Assembly (NCBI RefSeq): GCF_014699005.1
Contig: NZ_JACWZY010000028.1
Coordinates: 55,690 to 119,689 of the forward strand
From: Spirosoma profusum
GTDB taxonomy: Bacteria; Bacteroidota; Bacteroidia; Cytophagales; Spirosomataceae
Length of the DNA stretch: 64,000 bases
Direction: 5' to 3'
A program made the translations under genes and the position numbers. Shown one piece after another: positions 1 to 7,796 of this stretch; the stretch's first letter is position 1; the number at the start of each line of letters is the position of its first letter. The notes beneath the pieces were generated by a model, which made no database searches, had not been told where the DNA came from, and worked only from the letters and a program-made list of their open reading frames with translations.

Positions 1-1375
1 AGGAACCACGGCCAATGATATAAATACCCTTGTCGACACCTTTAATCATGTCGAAAACAGAGCGTTTTTCTGCGCCGGGCTTGAGTGATACGTTCGGCAT
101 CCGTTGGAACTGCACTGTGCTCCAGTTGTCGGCGTAGCAGCAGCCATTCGATTCCTTTTCGCCCAGAATAGCGGCCTGGTCGCGGATAGCCTGATAGTTC
201 ACCAGAATGCCATCTTTGATCAAATCCCACTCTTTACACGGAACGCCCTCGTCGTCGTAACCAACTGTGCCCAACGTATTGGGTTGCGTTTTATCGGCAA
301 CAATATTGACCAGTTTACTGCCGTAATTGAACGTCTTCGATTTCCACTTATCCAACGTAGCGAAGCTGGTGCCCGCATAATTAGCCTCGTAACCCAATAC
401 GCGATCAAGCTCGGTAGGGTGACCGACGGATTCGTGGATGGTCAAACCGAGGTGATTGGGATCGAGCACAAGGTCGTATTTACCCGGCTGAACACTTTTG
501 GCGGTGAGTTTTTCTTTCGCCTGTTTCGCGGCCAACGTAGCATCTTCAACCATGTCGTACGAATACCGATAACCCACCAGACCGTTTGGTGCTTTTATTT
601 TTTCGGAAGCCAGCCCATCCAGATATTCGTAACCCATACCCATCGGCGAACTGATGGCATCGCGGGTTTTAAATTTTCCGGCAGCGCGGTCAACTGCCGA
701 TACCGTGAACGTAGGCCAGATGCGGTGAATATCCTGATCGATGTAAGAGCCATCGGTCGATGCGAAATATTTCTGTTCGTTAATGAAAAACAGGTTCGAC
801 GTAACGAAAGCCGCGCCATTTCTCATGGCTTCGCCGTTGACCTTCATCAACAGGTCTATTTTTTCACTGACGGGTATCTGAAAAGCATTTTTCTGGATAG
901 GCGTTTTCCAGGTTACTTCGCCAACGCCTTTCTGCGGAGCCAGCTGAACGGGTTCGGTTTGAAGGCGAGAGTTGGCTTTGGCGATGGATACGGCCGTTTT
1001 CGCACATCGGGCGATGGCATCGGGTGTTACGTCGCTGGTGGCGGCAAAACCCCACGTACCGTTCGCAATAACCCGGATACCAATGCCGTATGATTCGGCG
1101 TTTACAATATTCTGGACTTTCGTTTCGCGGGTGAACAGGTACTGTTGCAGGTAGCGGCCAATGCGAACGTCGGTATACGTAGCGCCCTGGCTTTTAGCCG
1201 TATTGAGTGCTACGTCGGCTAATTTTTTCTTGGCGGCCGCGTCGACGCCAGCTCCCCAGCCTGAGGCATCGAACAGATAATCTGCTGATACGTTATTGCC
1301 AAATACCGGGACGCCAGCGGTAAATAGGCTACCAATGCCCAGCCCCGACAACTGGATAAAATCGCGTCTTTGCAT
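1..1375 (-). CDS. TldD/PmbA-family metalloprotease, Tat signal, 3' end cut by window edge
   Basis: Reading the minus strand from the ATG at 1375 gives an open frame to the window edge (about 458 codons). It starts MQRRDFIQLSGLGIGSLF, a twin-arginine-like export signal. The middle carries LDPNHLGLTIHESVGHPTE, the HExxxH metal-binding signature of the TldD/PmbA family, followed by a YEANYAGTSF segment typical of TldD. TldD-type proteins are zinc proteases acting on modified peptides or antibiotics, usually with a PmbA/TldE partner; none is visible here, though it could lie beyond the left edge. The Tat-like leader suggests an exported version, which is common in Bacteroidota. Only the family and partial status are certain; the substrate is unknown. 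Confidence 0.85.
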   Translation of the reverse strand, partial: MQRRDFIQLSGLGIGSLFTAGVPVFGNNVSADYLFDASGWGAGVDAAAKKKLADVALNTAKSQGATYTDVRIGRYLQQYLFTRETKVQNIVNAESYGIGIRVIANGTWGFAATSDVTPDAIARCAKTAVSIAKANSRLQTEPVQLAPQKGVGEVTWKTPIQKNAFQIPVSEKIDLLMKVNGEAMRNGAAFVTSNLFFINEQKYFASTDGSYIDQDIHRIWPTFTVSAVDRAAGKFKTRDAISSPMGMGYEYLDGLASEKIKAPNGLVGYRYSYDMVEDATLAAKQAKEKLTAKSVQPGKYDLVLDPNHLGLTIHESVGHPTELDRVLGYEANYAGTSFATLDKWKSKTFNYGSKLVNIVADKTQPNTLGTVGYDDEGVPCKEWDLIKDGILVNYQAIRDQAAILGEKESNGCCYADNWSTVQFQRMPNVSLKPGAEKRSVFDMIKGVDKGIYIIGRGS

Positions 1376-1560
1376 GTACTACGTTGTTGATGATAGATTC
1401 AAACATTCGGAAAACGCGAATATGGTTAAAAATGCTGAAGTGACAGTACTTTTGTGACGAACGGTAAGTCGAAATTTTGCCGATATGCCTAATATTATTC
1501 GGAGAAAAGGCTTTTGCGCAGAGAATTTAGAAAGATTTATAGAAATTGGTTTAACGCTAC

Positions 1561-1776
1561 GTGATTATGCACGAACAGCAATTTGAGGAGTTTATTCAGG
1601 ACGTATTGATAACGATTCATGCGAATATTCGCGATCTGGAAGAGAAGCGAACGTTCGCTGATTCTGAAGAACATGATTACATAGACGGGCGATTGTTCAG
1701 CTACGGCGAAATGCTGGCGATACTACGTTCATCAGCCCGCGATACGGGCATTGATCCTAAGCGAATTGGTCTTTGA
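1561..1776 (+). CDS. Small conserved-looking hypothetical protein
   Basis: A 71-residue acidic protein if read from the GTG at 1561, or 69 residues from the ATG at 1567, which I think is the likelier start. It is predicted largely helical (MHEQQFEEFIQDVLITIHAN...) with no signal peptide or membrane segment. It stands alone, with a strong intrinsic terminator directly downstream at 1785-1828, which supports a real transcript. I do not recognise the family. The tyrosine/aspartate-rich centre (EEHDYIDGRLFSYGEMLAIL) resembles small regulatory or adaptor proteins, but no function can be assigned. Confidence 0.6.
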   Translation: MIMHEQQFEEFIQDVLITIHANIRDLEEKRTFADSEEHDYIDGRLFSYGEMLAILRSSARDTGIDPKRIGL

Positions 1777-1784
1777 AGGAGCAC

Positions 1785-1828
1785 AAAAAAACGTCCCGAA
1801 CGTATTAGAATCGTTCGGGACGTTTTTT
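1785..1828 (+). terminator. Intrinsic terminator
   Basis: Perfect 12-bp stem ACGTCCCGAACG (1791-1802) / CGTTCGGGACGT (1812-1823) with a 9-nt loop, preceded by an A-run and followed by a T-run. It ends the transcript of the small gene at 1561-1776 and abuts the hairpin repeat that follows. Confidence 0.9.
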
Positions 1829-1912
1829 GTCATGCTGAGGAACGAAGCATCTTAAGGTTTCCTAGCACGTAGTTAGGATGCTTCAGGATGCTTCGTTCCT
1901 CAGCATGACAAA
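1826..1912. repeat. TGTCATGCTGA-family intergenic hairpin, copy 1
   Basis: Perfect 26-bp arms (1826-1851 and 1887-1912) starting TTTGTCATGCTGAGGAACGA and ending in the reverse complement. The apex holds an extra partial GATGCTT copy. It lies between two convergent genes. It belongs to the same family as copies at 7686-7777, 14779-14866 and 24431-24516, which share the outer stem but differ in the middle with compensating changes. Confidence 0.9.
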
Positions 1913-1917
1913 TGTGT

Positions 1918-2982
1918 TTACTTTTTACCCTTTTTAGGCTTTGCTTCTTCTTTTGCTTTAGGCGCTTCTTTTGCTTTTTCTGCCTTTGGCGCTTTAGCTT
2001 CTTTAGCAGGGGCTGAAGGTGCCGCAATATCAGCAACTGAGCCACGGACAAACGTACCCCAGGTCAGGTTGTTATTACCTTTTTGCGCTTTTTTTGCCCG
2101 GTCGATGGCCATGTTTGCGGCTGCTTCAACTACCCAGTCAAAATTGGCCTGCCCAACCGAATGAACGTCGGCGTCGGGAGCGGGATTGCAGAAGTCAATA
2201 GCGATGGGGATACCGTCGCGCACAGCGAATTCAACTGTATTGAAATCGTAGCCAAGTCCGTGGTTCAGTTTCAATACGTAGTCGTGCATGGTTTCCAGCA
2301 GTTTTTTGCCGGCGTCGCCCGTGGTTTTCATTTCAGAAGCGTACCGCAAATGGTGCGGATTACGTGGCTCATACGACATGATACGTACATCTTTACCACC
2401 AATGCAGTAGCACCGGAAGTAATCAGTAAAGTCGATGGCTTCCTGGTACAGCATTACTAATTGTCCAGTTTCATCGTAGGCGTTGAACATCTGCTCAGGA
2501 TTGTCAACTTTGTAAACGCTTTTCCAGCCACCCCCCGCGTGCGGCTTCATGAAGGCCGGGAAACCAATATGCTTGAAAATAGCATCCCAATTCATGTGTT
2601 TCAGGTTGCGAAACGAGTTATGATTTGTGTCGTCGGGGCGCTCTTTGGAAGGAAGCAAAAACGTTTTTGGAACAGGTACCCCAAGTTGAACAGCCAGACA
2701 GTTATTGAAAAATTTCTCGTCGGCACTCCACCAGAAAGGGTTATTTACCACCGCTGTTCCGGTCAGCGCGGCATTCTTCAGAAAAGCCTTATAGAATGGA
2801 ACATCCTGCGAAATACGGTCGATGATAACGGCGTAATCTGTCGCTACGCTTTGTTCGACCTGATCGATACTGACAAATTCGGCAGAAAACGTACTTTGTT
2901 TTTCATTAACACGGTCGACAAAAGCCTGTGGGAACGTGTTTTCCTGCCCGAATAGAATGCCGATTTTCGATTTCTTGCTCAT
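1918..2982 (-). CDS. ATP-grasp family protein with Lys/Ala-rich tail
   Basis: 354 residues. The central part reads as an ATP-grasp ligase fold: GFPAFMKPHAGGGWKSVYKV (the phosphate-binding glycine-rich loop region), QEAIDFTDYFRCYCIGG, and a Mg-binding-like segment AIDFCNPAPD. ATP-grasp enzymes join a carboxylate to an amine or thiol through an acyl phosphate; the substrate here cannot be read from sequence. The last 40 or so residues are low-complexity Ala/Lys/Glu (ending KPKKGKK), a basic tail that may bind nucleic acid or polyanions and is not part of the fold. Monocistronic; its stop codon lies just outside a hairpin repeat. RimK-like or glutathione-synthetase-like relatives are possible. 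Confidence 0.75.
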   Translation of the reverse strand: MSKKSKIGILFGQENTFPQAFVDRVNEKQSTFSAEFVSIDQVEQSVATDYAVIIDRISQDVPFYKAFLKNAALTGTAVVNNPFWWSADEKFFNNCLAVQLGVPVPKTFLLPSKERPDDTNHNSFRNLKHMNWDAIFKHIGFPAFMKPHAGGGWKSVYKVDNPEQMFNAYDETGQLVMLYQEAIDFTDYFRCYCIGGKDVRIMSYEPRNPHHLRYASEMKTTGDAGKKLLETMHDYVLKLNHGLGYDFNTVEFAVRDGIPIAIDFCNPAPDADVHSVGQANFDWVVEAAANMAIDRAKKAQKGNNNLTWGTFVRGSVADIAAPSAPAKEAKAPKAEKAKEAPKAKEEAKPKKGKK

Positions 2983-3665
2983 AATGAATTAGTTAAGGTT
3001 AATTTAAATGACTTAAATTAACGACAGTTGGTTAAACTGTGAAAACATTGGTTGTTGATGTGGTAAACATACCGCTTTTCACATTGTTTAACGCGACGCA
3101 ATGTCAATCATAACGTTTCCCTACTTCGTTTATAGTACATAAACTACTTAAAAATCGGGTTTTATGAGTCAGTACAGCAGAATGAACTGATCGGCTCAAA
3201 TCATGTGTCACGTGTAAATGTTTTCATTTGTAATGACCTGATTTTACGTAAGATACAGGTTAAATAAAACGAGAAATTAATCCCGTTTTAATATGAAGGT
3301 ATGCGCGTATTGCGTATAACTACCTATATTTGTGCATGGTTTTCCGCTTGTCCACCGCAACCTGAACAAACCATCACGACACTGTAACTGGCCCGTAATT
3401 AAGCGGGCTTTTCTTTTTTTCAATTATAGAGCGCTGAACAGACGTAGTTGCTCAATACGAATCCCTGTTTATTGCGGTGCTGAATGTACATGTGCAAACC
3501 GGTCTTCGTACGACGAAAATTTGGCCATACCCGCGTAAAAGTTGTCATAGTGGATTGGAGAGGATGAGGTTTTAGGTCATCCAAAACAACTACTGTGCCG
3601 AACTGATACTACGTAGAAAAAGATATTATTACGTAGCCGAAACGCTTGTTGAATCAGCCAGAAAA
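2983..3665. other. Gene-poor intergenic stretch
   Basis: 683 bp AT-rich gap between the ATP-grasp and DinB genes, both on the minus strand. No convincing coding frame: the + frame at 3332-3538 runs through a terminator-like hairpin and has no homologous look. The only structure I see is the -7-like box plus terminator at 3325-3420, described separately. Confidence 0.6.
3325..3420 (+). ncRNA. Candidate small RNA or short leader-peptide transcript
   Basis: A perfect Bacteroidota -7 box TATATTTG (3325-3332) is followed about 60 nt later by the stem GCCCG/CGGGC (3391-3395, 3404-3408) and a TTTTCTTTTTTT run. That is the minimal layout of a small independent transcript. No + strand gene follows, so it is not an attenuator for a downstream gene in this window. 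A 9-codon frame ATG...TGA (3335-3364) lies inside it. There is no clear -33 element at the expected spacing, hence low confidence. Confidence 0.3.
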
Positions 3666-4106
3666 CTAGAGTAATGTCTTGAGGTGATGCTCTAGATGTG
3701 CTACGTAATCCTCAATAATCCAATCCAGCGTATACGTTTCTGCTGCTACACCATTATACTGAACGGGCTGAGCAAGCGTGACCTCTGGAATGACTTCGGC
3801 AACGTAAAGAATTTGCGTATTCAGACTGCTCCAAAGCGTGAGCAGGTGCTCCAGCGGTAACGTTTGGTATTGATTGACAACGACCAACTGATTCTGATTG
3901 TAAGATGTAGTCTGATACGTTCCTTCCGAAAACTGGGCATCGGTAAACCGCTTCAGATTATTGATGGCCGAATCAATCAGATGCCCCAGAATTTGCTTAC
4001 GCGACCATTTATCCGGCGCGTGCTGCGTCAAATCAGTTTCTGAGAAGGCTTTTAGGTGCACAGGTACATCCGAAATGTGCTGGCGAAGCCGGTCGAGGTG
4101 GTGCAT
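3666..4106 (-). CDS. DinB family protein (first of two)
   Basis: 146 residues from the ATG at 4106 (MHHLDRLRQHI). The longer frame back to 4172 only translates a TATGATGTATGA repeat and is rejected. DinB-like proteins are four-helix bundles binding a divalent metal through three histidines. Here HL in GHLIDSAINNLKRF and the C-terminal YVAHLEHHL supply candidate ligands, and PDKWSRKQILGHL is a typical family segment. Related proteins act as thiol-dependent S-transferases or damage-inducible proteins; the substrate is unknown. The downstream relation with the esterase gene at 4183 is separated by a palindromic repeat, so co-transcription is uncertain. A second DinB protein lies at 15908-16393. 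Confidence 0.8.
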   Translation of the reverse strand: MHHLDRLRQHISDVPVHLKAFSETDLTQHAPDKWSRKQILGHLIDSAINNLKRFTDAQFSEGTYQTTSYNQNQLVVVNQYQTLPLEHLLTLWSSLNTQILYVAEVIPEVTLAQPVQYNGVAAETYTLDWIIEDYVAHLEHHLKTLL

Positions 4107-4126
4107 GGAATGATGATATAAGATAT

Positions 4127-4182
4127 ATGAAGTATGATGTATGAAATACGGTTGCCATAGTTCATACATCATAGTTCATACA
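4127..4182. repeat. TATGATGTATGA palindromic repeat, copy 1
   Basis: AT-rich imperfect inverted repeat built from ATGATGTATGAA / TTCATACATCAT units, between the DinB start and the esterase stop. A related element lies at 39457-39537. It extends the apparent open frame of the DinB gene upstream and so misleads start prediction. Confidence 0.75.
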
Positions 4183-4887
4183 TCAAATTTTACTTAAATA
4201 TCTGGGAAACTGATCTTTCCAGACGGGCCAGTCATGATTGCCCCAGGGCGTTACGTCGAGTTGATGGCGAATGCCTTTGTAGCTCAGTATCCCCGACATC
4301 TGATAATTATCAGGTTTACAGAAATCATATTCCGACGTACCAAGCACGATATTCATATGGTGAAACTCATCGTTCTGGGCGTTGGGCATGAAATCGGGAG
4401 GATTATTATAATACACGTTATCGTCGTAATAACCGCCCAGAAACGACTTGATGTTGAAAGCCGCGCCCATCGTGAGCAAATGACCAACCTGCTCAGGGTG
4501 CCGGAAAGCGTAATTCAACGCATGATACCCCCCGAACGAAGCTCCCGAAACACCGATTTTTTGCACATTACATTCTCGCTGCATACCCGGTACCAGTTCT
4601 TCATGCAGAAACTTGTCGTATAAAACATGATTCCAGATGCGGGTACCGGGGTGCAGGTGTTTGGCGTACCAACTGTCTTTGTCGATGCTGTCGATGCAGT
4701 AAAGTTTTACTTTCCCGGTTTCCACAAACCAGCGGGCTGTGTCGATCAAACCGAAATCCTTGTACTCGTAGTAATGGCCCATGGAGGTCGGAAACATCAG
4801 TACCGGATAGCCCCAATTGCCATAAACCAGCATCTCGATGTCACGCCCGAGGTGATGCGAATACCATTTTCGATAGTCTTCCTGCAC
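4183..4887 (-). CDS. Alpha/beta-hydrolase fold esterase, no signal peptide
   Basis: 234 residues. The nucleophile elbow GVSGASFGGYHALNYAF fits the GxSxGG pattern of the putative esterase (esterase D-like, PF00756) group. The C-terminal GNHDWPVWKDQFPRYL supplies the likely catalytic histidine, and the acid is probably in the LGTSEYDFC segment. There is no leader, so it should be cytoplasmic. It is rich in Tyr/Trp/His, as usual for this group. It is divergently placed from the exported PF00756-like protein at 5009, so the two esterase-like genes may share the intergenic region. The substrate is unknown; feruloyl or S-formylglutathione-type esters are typical of relatives. Confidence 0.75.
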   Translation of the reverse strand: MQEDYRKWYSHHLGRDIEMLVYGNWGYPVLMFPTSMGHYYEYKDFGLIDTARWFVETGKVKLYCIDSIDKDSWYAKHLHPGTRIWNHVLYDKFLHEELVPGMQRECNVQKIGVSGASFGGYHALNYAFRHPEQVGHLLTMGAAFNIKSFLGGYYDDNVYYNNPPDFMPNAQNDEFHHMNIVLGTSEYDFCKPDNYQMSGILSYKGIRHQLDVTPWGNHDWPVWKDQFPRYLSKI

Positions 4888-5008
4888 GTTGATAGTTGTT
4901 TAATGAGTGTTTTAACCGCTTATAAATTTCGGCTGAAAATAGAAGAAATAGCTGGTACCGACAAAAACAACGCCGTGGGCATTGAAAAATTTAGCTACTT
5001 TGTCAGTT

Positions 5009-5932
5009 GTGAAGATTATCCTTTTGTTATTTTTTGCGCTTATGGTTGAACTTGTACCAACCCTCCCACGCGCCGAACAATCCACCGTAACGGTTCGGCA
5101 CGACGACTCACTATACTCGGTTCCGCTAAAACGAACTGTTCATCTGGACGTAGTATTACCTCCTCATTACCAGTCTTTTGTTGGTACGAATCGACAGGAC
5201 GACGTAGCAAAATTGCCTGTCTTGTACCTGAACGATGGGCAGGATTTAGGTCGTTTGCGAATGAAAGACGTACTGGATTCGCTCTACGAAAAACAGGCGA
5301 TACGGCCGTTTGTACTCGTGGCCATTCACGCCGGCGACCGGATTCAGGAATATGGTACGTCGGCTCAGGCCGATTACATGAACCGGGGCAGCAAGGCAAA
5401 TCTGTACACCGACTTCGTACTTACCGAACTTATTCCCTACGTCAGAAAAAAATACCGCGTCAGCACTGATCCGGCCCAATCGGTATTTGCGGGTTTCTCG
5501 CTGGGTGGCTTATCGGCCTTCGATATTGTTTTCCATCATCCCGAACGATTTTCCAAAGCAGGCGTATTTTCGGGGGCGCTCTGGTGGCGTAGTAAAAGTA
5601 CAGAAGACGGCTACCGCGACGAAACCGACCGTATCATGCACGCGCTGGTACGAAAAGGAACGTATCACAAAGGTCAGAAATTCTGGTTCGAAGCCGGAAC
5701 CGACGACGAAACCAGCGACCGCAACAACAATGGCATCATCGACGCCATCGACGATACCCTTGACCTGATAACAGAGTTAGAGAAAAAAGGCTATCAACGT
5801 AACAGCCAACCGACCGACATTCGCTACGTTGAAATTGCCGGTGGAAAACACAATCAGGAAACCTGGAGCGCCATCATGCCCGATTTTCTGACGTGGGCGT
5901 TTCCAAAGAGTGCCGTAACGGATGTTAAATGA
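5009..5932 (+). CDS. Exported putative esterase (PF00756-like)
   Basis: 307 residues from the GTG at 5009, which gives a clean leader MKIILLLFFALMVELVPTLP. A TTG at 4982 would add 9 residues, while the ATG at 5042 would remove most of the signal, so I prefer 5009. The fold signature includes PVLYLNDGQDLG, the nucleophile elbow FAGFSLGGLSAFDIVFHHPE, a calcium-binding-like stretch DRNNNGIIDAIDDT, and the terminal GGKHNQETWSAIMPDFLTWAF with the catalytic histidine. Such enzymes deacylate polysaccharides or siderophores in the periplasm. The next gene, a GH16 glucanase lipoprotein 27 bp downstream, suggests a shared role in polysaccharide breakdown. Confidence 0.75.
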   Translation: MKIILLLFFALMVELVPTLPRAEQSTVTVRHDDSLYSVPLKRTVHLDVVLPPHYQSFVGTNRQDDVAKLPVLYLNDGQDLGRLRMKDVLDSLYEKQAIRPFVLVAIHAGDRIQEYGTSAQADYMNRGSKANLYTDFVLTELIPYVRKKYRVSTDPAQSVFAGFSLGGLSAFDIVFHHPERFSKAGVFSGALWWRSKSTEDGYRDETDRIMHALVRKGTYHKGQKFWFEAGTDDETSDRNNNGIIDAIDDTLDLITELEKKGYQRNSQPTDIRYVEIAGGKHNQETWSAIMPDFLTWAFPKSAVTDVK

Positions 5933-5959
5933 GCGAATGAGCGATTTAGGCTATTTGTC

Positions 5960-6784
5960 ATGAAAAATCTATTGATAATTAAATCCTTGGTATTAATTGC
6001 CATTCTGGCTTGCAAAGCCCCCGACGTAACGGCACCGGTTAACGTAACAACTTCGCCCACAGCTCGTAAACTCGTTTGGACTGATGAATTTGACAAGCCG
6101 GGACTACCTGATTCGACAAAATGGGATTATGAAGTAGGCGGGGGCGGTTGGGGCAATAACGAGCTTCAGTACTACACCCGCCGACGTAGAGAAAACGCCC
6201 GCGTCGAAAATGGGAAACTCATTATCGAAGCCCGCAAAGAATCGTACGAAGGTAAGAATTACACCTCGGCGCGGTTGCTGACGCGGGGCAAAATGGCGTG
6301 GAAACAGGGACGTATCGAAGCCTTCGCTAAACTTCCGTCGGGGCGGGGTACGTGGCCGGCAGTCTGGATGCTGGGCAATAATATCAAAACCGCTGGCTGG
6401 CCGCTGGCTGGCGAAATCGATATCATGGAACACGTTGGTTTCGATGAAGGCGTTATTCATGGCACCATCCATACCGAAACCTATAACCACGCCAAAAAGA
6501 CCCAGAAAGGCAAGCAGATCAACATTCCGGATGCTACCCAGACGTATCACCTCTACGCCATCGAGTGGACCGCCGATAAGATTGATTTCTACGTAGATAA
6601 CCAGAAATACAACACAGTCGAGAAAGCTGTTTTAGGAGGCAACGTAGCGGAATGGCCTTTTGAACAGAAATTTTATCTACTGCTGAACGTAGCGGTGGGC
6701 GGCAACTGGGGTGGTCAGAAAGGCGTTGACGAAAGTATCTGGCCCCGACGCATGGAAGTAGATTACGTTCGGGTGTATCAATAG
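5960..6784 (+). CDS. GH16 endo-beta-glucanase/laminarinase-like lipoprotein
   Basis: 274 residues with a lipoprotein leader (MKNLLIIKSLVLIAILAC, lipidated Cys18). The catalytic motif of glycoside hydrolase family 16, ExDxxE, is present as GEIDIMEH: Glu152 is the nucleophile, Asp154 assists, Glu157 is the acid/base. Further family segments are LVWTDEFDKPGLPDSTKW, GGGWGNNELQYYT and FYLLLNVAVGGNWGG. GH16 enzymes with this extended motif cleave beta-1,3 or mixed beta-1,3/1,4 glucans. It probably faces the periplasm or cell surface. It follows the exported esterase by 27 bp and is closed by a terminator, so the two likely form an operon. Confidence 0.92.
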   Translation: MKNLLIIKSLVLIAILACKAPDVTAPVNVTTSPTARKLVWTDEFDKPGLPDSTKWDYEVGGGGWGNNELQYYTRRRRENARVENGKLIIEARKESYEGKNYTSARLLTRGKMAWKQGRIEAFAKLPSGRGTWPAVWMLGNNIKTAGWPLAGEIDIMEHVGFDEGVIHGTIHTETYNHAKKTQKGKQINIPDATQTYHLYAIEWTADKIDFYVDNQKYNTVEKAVLGGNVAEWPFEQKFYLLLNVAVGGNWGGQKGVDESIWPRRMEVDYVRVYQ

Positions 6785-6795
6785 TTGAGGGAATC

Positions 6796-6831
6796 AAAAA
6801 GGCGAGCAACGTAGCAATTGCTCGTTTTTTT
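6796..6831 (+). terminator. Intrinsic terminator after GH16 gene
   Basis: Stem CGAGCAA (6803-6809) / TTGCTCG (6818-6824) preceded by AAAAA and followed by seven Ts. Confidence 0.85.
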
Positions 6832-6861
6832 GATACGTTAGCTATAAGCGTGGACGGCAAC

Positions 6862-6881
6862 GTATCACCCGAATATGGGAT
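6862..6881 (+). promoter_or_regulatory. Candidate operator, copy at response-regulator promoter
   Basis: GTATCACCCGAATATGGGAT matches 16 of 20 positions of the element found twice at 9803 and 11743. Outer half-sites ATC(A/C)C...GGGAT are kept. The GGGAT end lies 31 nt before the end of the -7-like box TACCTTTA (6905-6912), against 30 nt at the other two copies, so the gene for the regulator may be autoregulated. Confidence 0.55.
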
Positions 6882-6904
6882 ACCCTTAAGCTATAACGCC
6901 TGAT

Positions 6905-6912
6905 TACCTTTA
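6905..6912 (+). promoter_or_regulatory. Putative -7 box of response-regulator gene
   Basis: TACCTTTA fits the Bacteroidota consensus TAnnTTTG at seven of eight positions. It lies 45 nt before the ATG at 6957. A second match TATCTTTA at 6946-6953 is too close to the ATG unless the mRNA is leaderless. Confidence 0.45.
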
Positions 6913-6956
6913 CGCTAACGGCGTAAAAACTGACTCCGCTTTTTTTATCTTTAATT

Positions 6957-7580
6957 ATGCCAATCCGTGTCTTGATTTATGAGGATAACGCGCCCTTACG
7001 CGAAGCCTTAAGTGCCCTGATCGACGATACGGATGGCTGCGCATTAGTAGGCGCTTTCGGCGACTGTCTGCGTGCCAATGACCAGACGTATCAGTTCCAG
7101 CCCGACGTAGTGCTGATGGATATTGATCTGCCTGGTCGCGACGGTATTCAGGCGGTAACCAGCTTGCATCGCGAGTTTCCGGCTGTGGAAGTCCTGATGC
7201 TTACCGTTTTCGACGACGACGACCGCGTGTTTCGAGCCTTGTGTGCCGGCGCGTCAGGCTACTTACTAAAGCAAACTACACCCGATCAAATCATTGAGTC
7301 AATTGAATCGGTATACGCTGGCGGGTCACCCATGTCGCCTAGTATTGCCCGGAAAGTCATTCAATCATTTCCGGCCCGTTCGGGAGGGTCGGCAAGTCTC
7401 GATCAGCTTACTAGTCGGGAAAGTCAGGTGTTACACTATCTGGCGCAGGGCATGAGCTACAAACTCGTAGCCGCAGAGCTGGGCGTTGGTATTGAAACCG
7501 TCCGAACGCACATCAAACGGATTTACGAAAAGCTGCACGTGCACTCGGTGGTAGAAGCAGTGGCGAAGTATAAGCTGTAG
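6957..7580 (+). CDS. NarL/LuxR-type response regulator
   Basis: 207 residues. The N-terminal receiver domain has Glu9/Asp10, phosphoacceptor Asp55 (VVLMDIDLPG), Thr83 and Lys105, all the conserved positions. The C-terminal LuxR helix-turn-helix runs from LTSRESQVLHYLAQG to VRTHIKRIYEKLHV. It should dimerise on phosphorylation and bind a palindrome. Its partner is almost certainly the histidine kinase encoded convergently at 7797-9722, which has the HisKA_3-type core that pairs with NarL-type regulators. A palindromic element lies upstream of this gene and of two surface-protein genes next door. Confidence 0.92.
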   Translation: MPIRVLIYEDNAPLREALSALIDDTDGCALVGAFGDCLRANDQTYQFQPDVVLMDIDLPGRDGIQAVTSLHREFPAVEVLMLTVFDDDDRVFRALCAGASGYLLKQTTPDQIIESIESVYAGGSPMSPSIARKVIQSFPARSGGSASLDQLTSRESQVLHYLAQGMSYKLVAAELGVGIETVRTHIKRIYEKLHVHSVVEAVAKYKL

Positions 7581-7685
7581 GTCAGCAATGTAACAGCTAG
7601 ACTTTAGATAAATTTCCAGCACTAATTAGCGCGAATAATGAATGTTTTACCGAGTAAACGTCTAATTAACATATCTATATCAAGA

Positions 7686-7777
7686 TTTTTGTCATCCTGA
7701 CGCAGGAAGGATCTTAGGATTTTCTGGCACTACAGTAAGAAAACCTTAAGATCCTTCCTGCGTCAGGATGACAAAAA
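7686..7777. repeat. TGTCATGCTGA-family hairpin, copy 2 (variant TGTCATCCTGA)
   Basis: Perfect 31-bp arms (7686-7716, 7747-7777). Relative to copy 1 the stem changes GCTGAGGAACGAAGC to CCTGACGCAGGAAGG, with the opposite arm changing to match. It lies between the convergent regulator and kinase genes and probably ends both transcripts. Confidence 0.9.
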
Positions 7778-7796
7778 TCACTTCCCATAATTTACG

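Noticed and set aside
104..1093. Long plus-strand open frame of 329 codons
   Set aside because: It is antisense to the TldD-type gene on the minus strand, which has a recognisable HESVGH motif and leader. The plus frame has no domain features.
3332..3538. 68-codon plus-strand frame
   Set aside because: Starts in the -7-like box and reads through a terminator hairpin; composition not protein-like.
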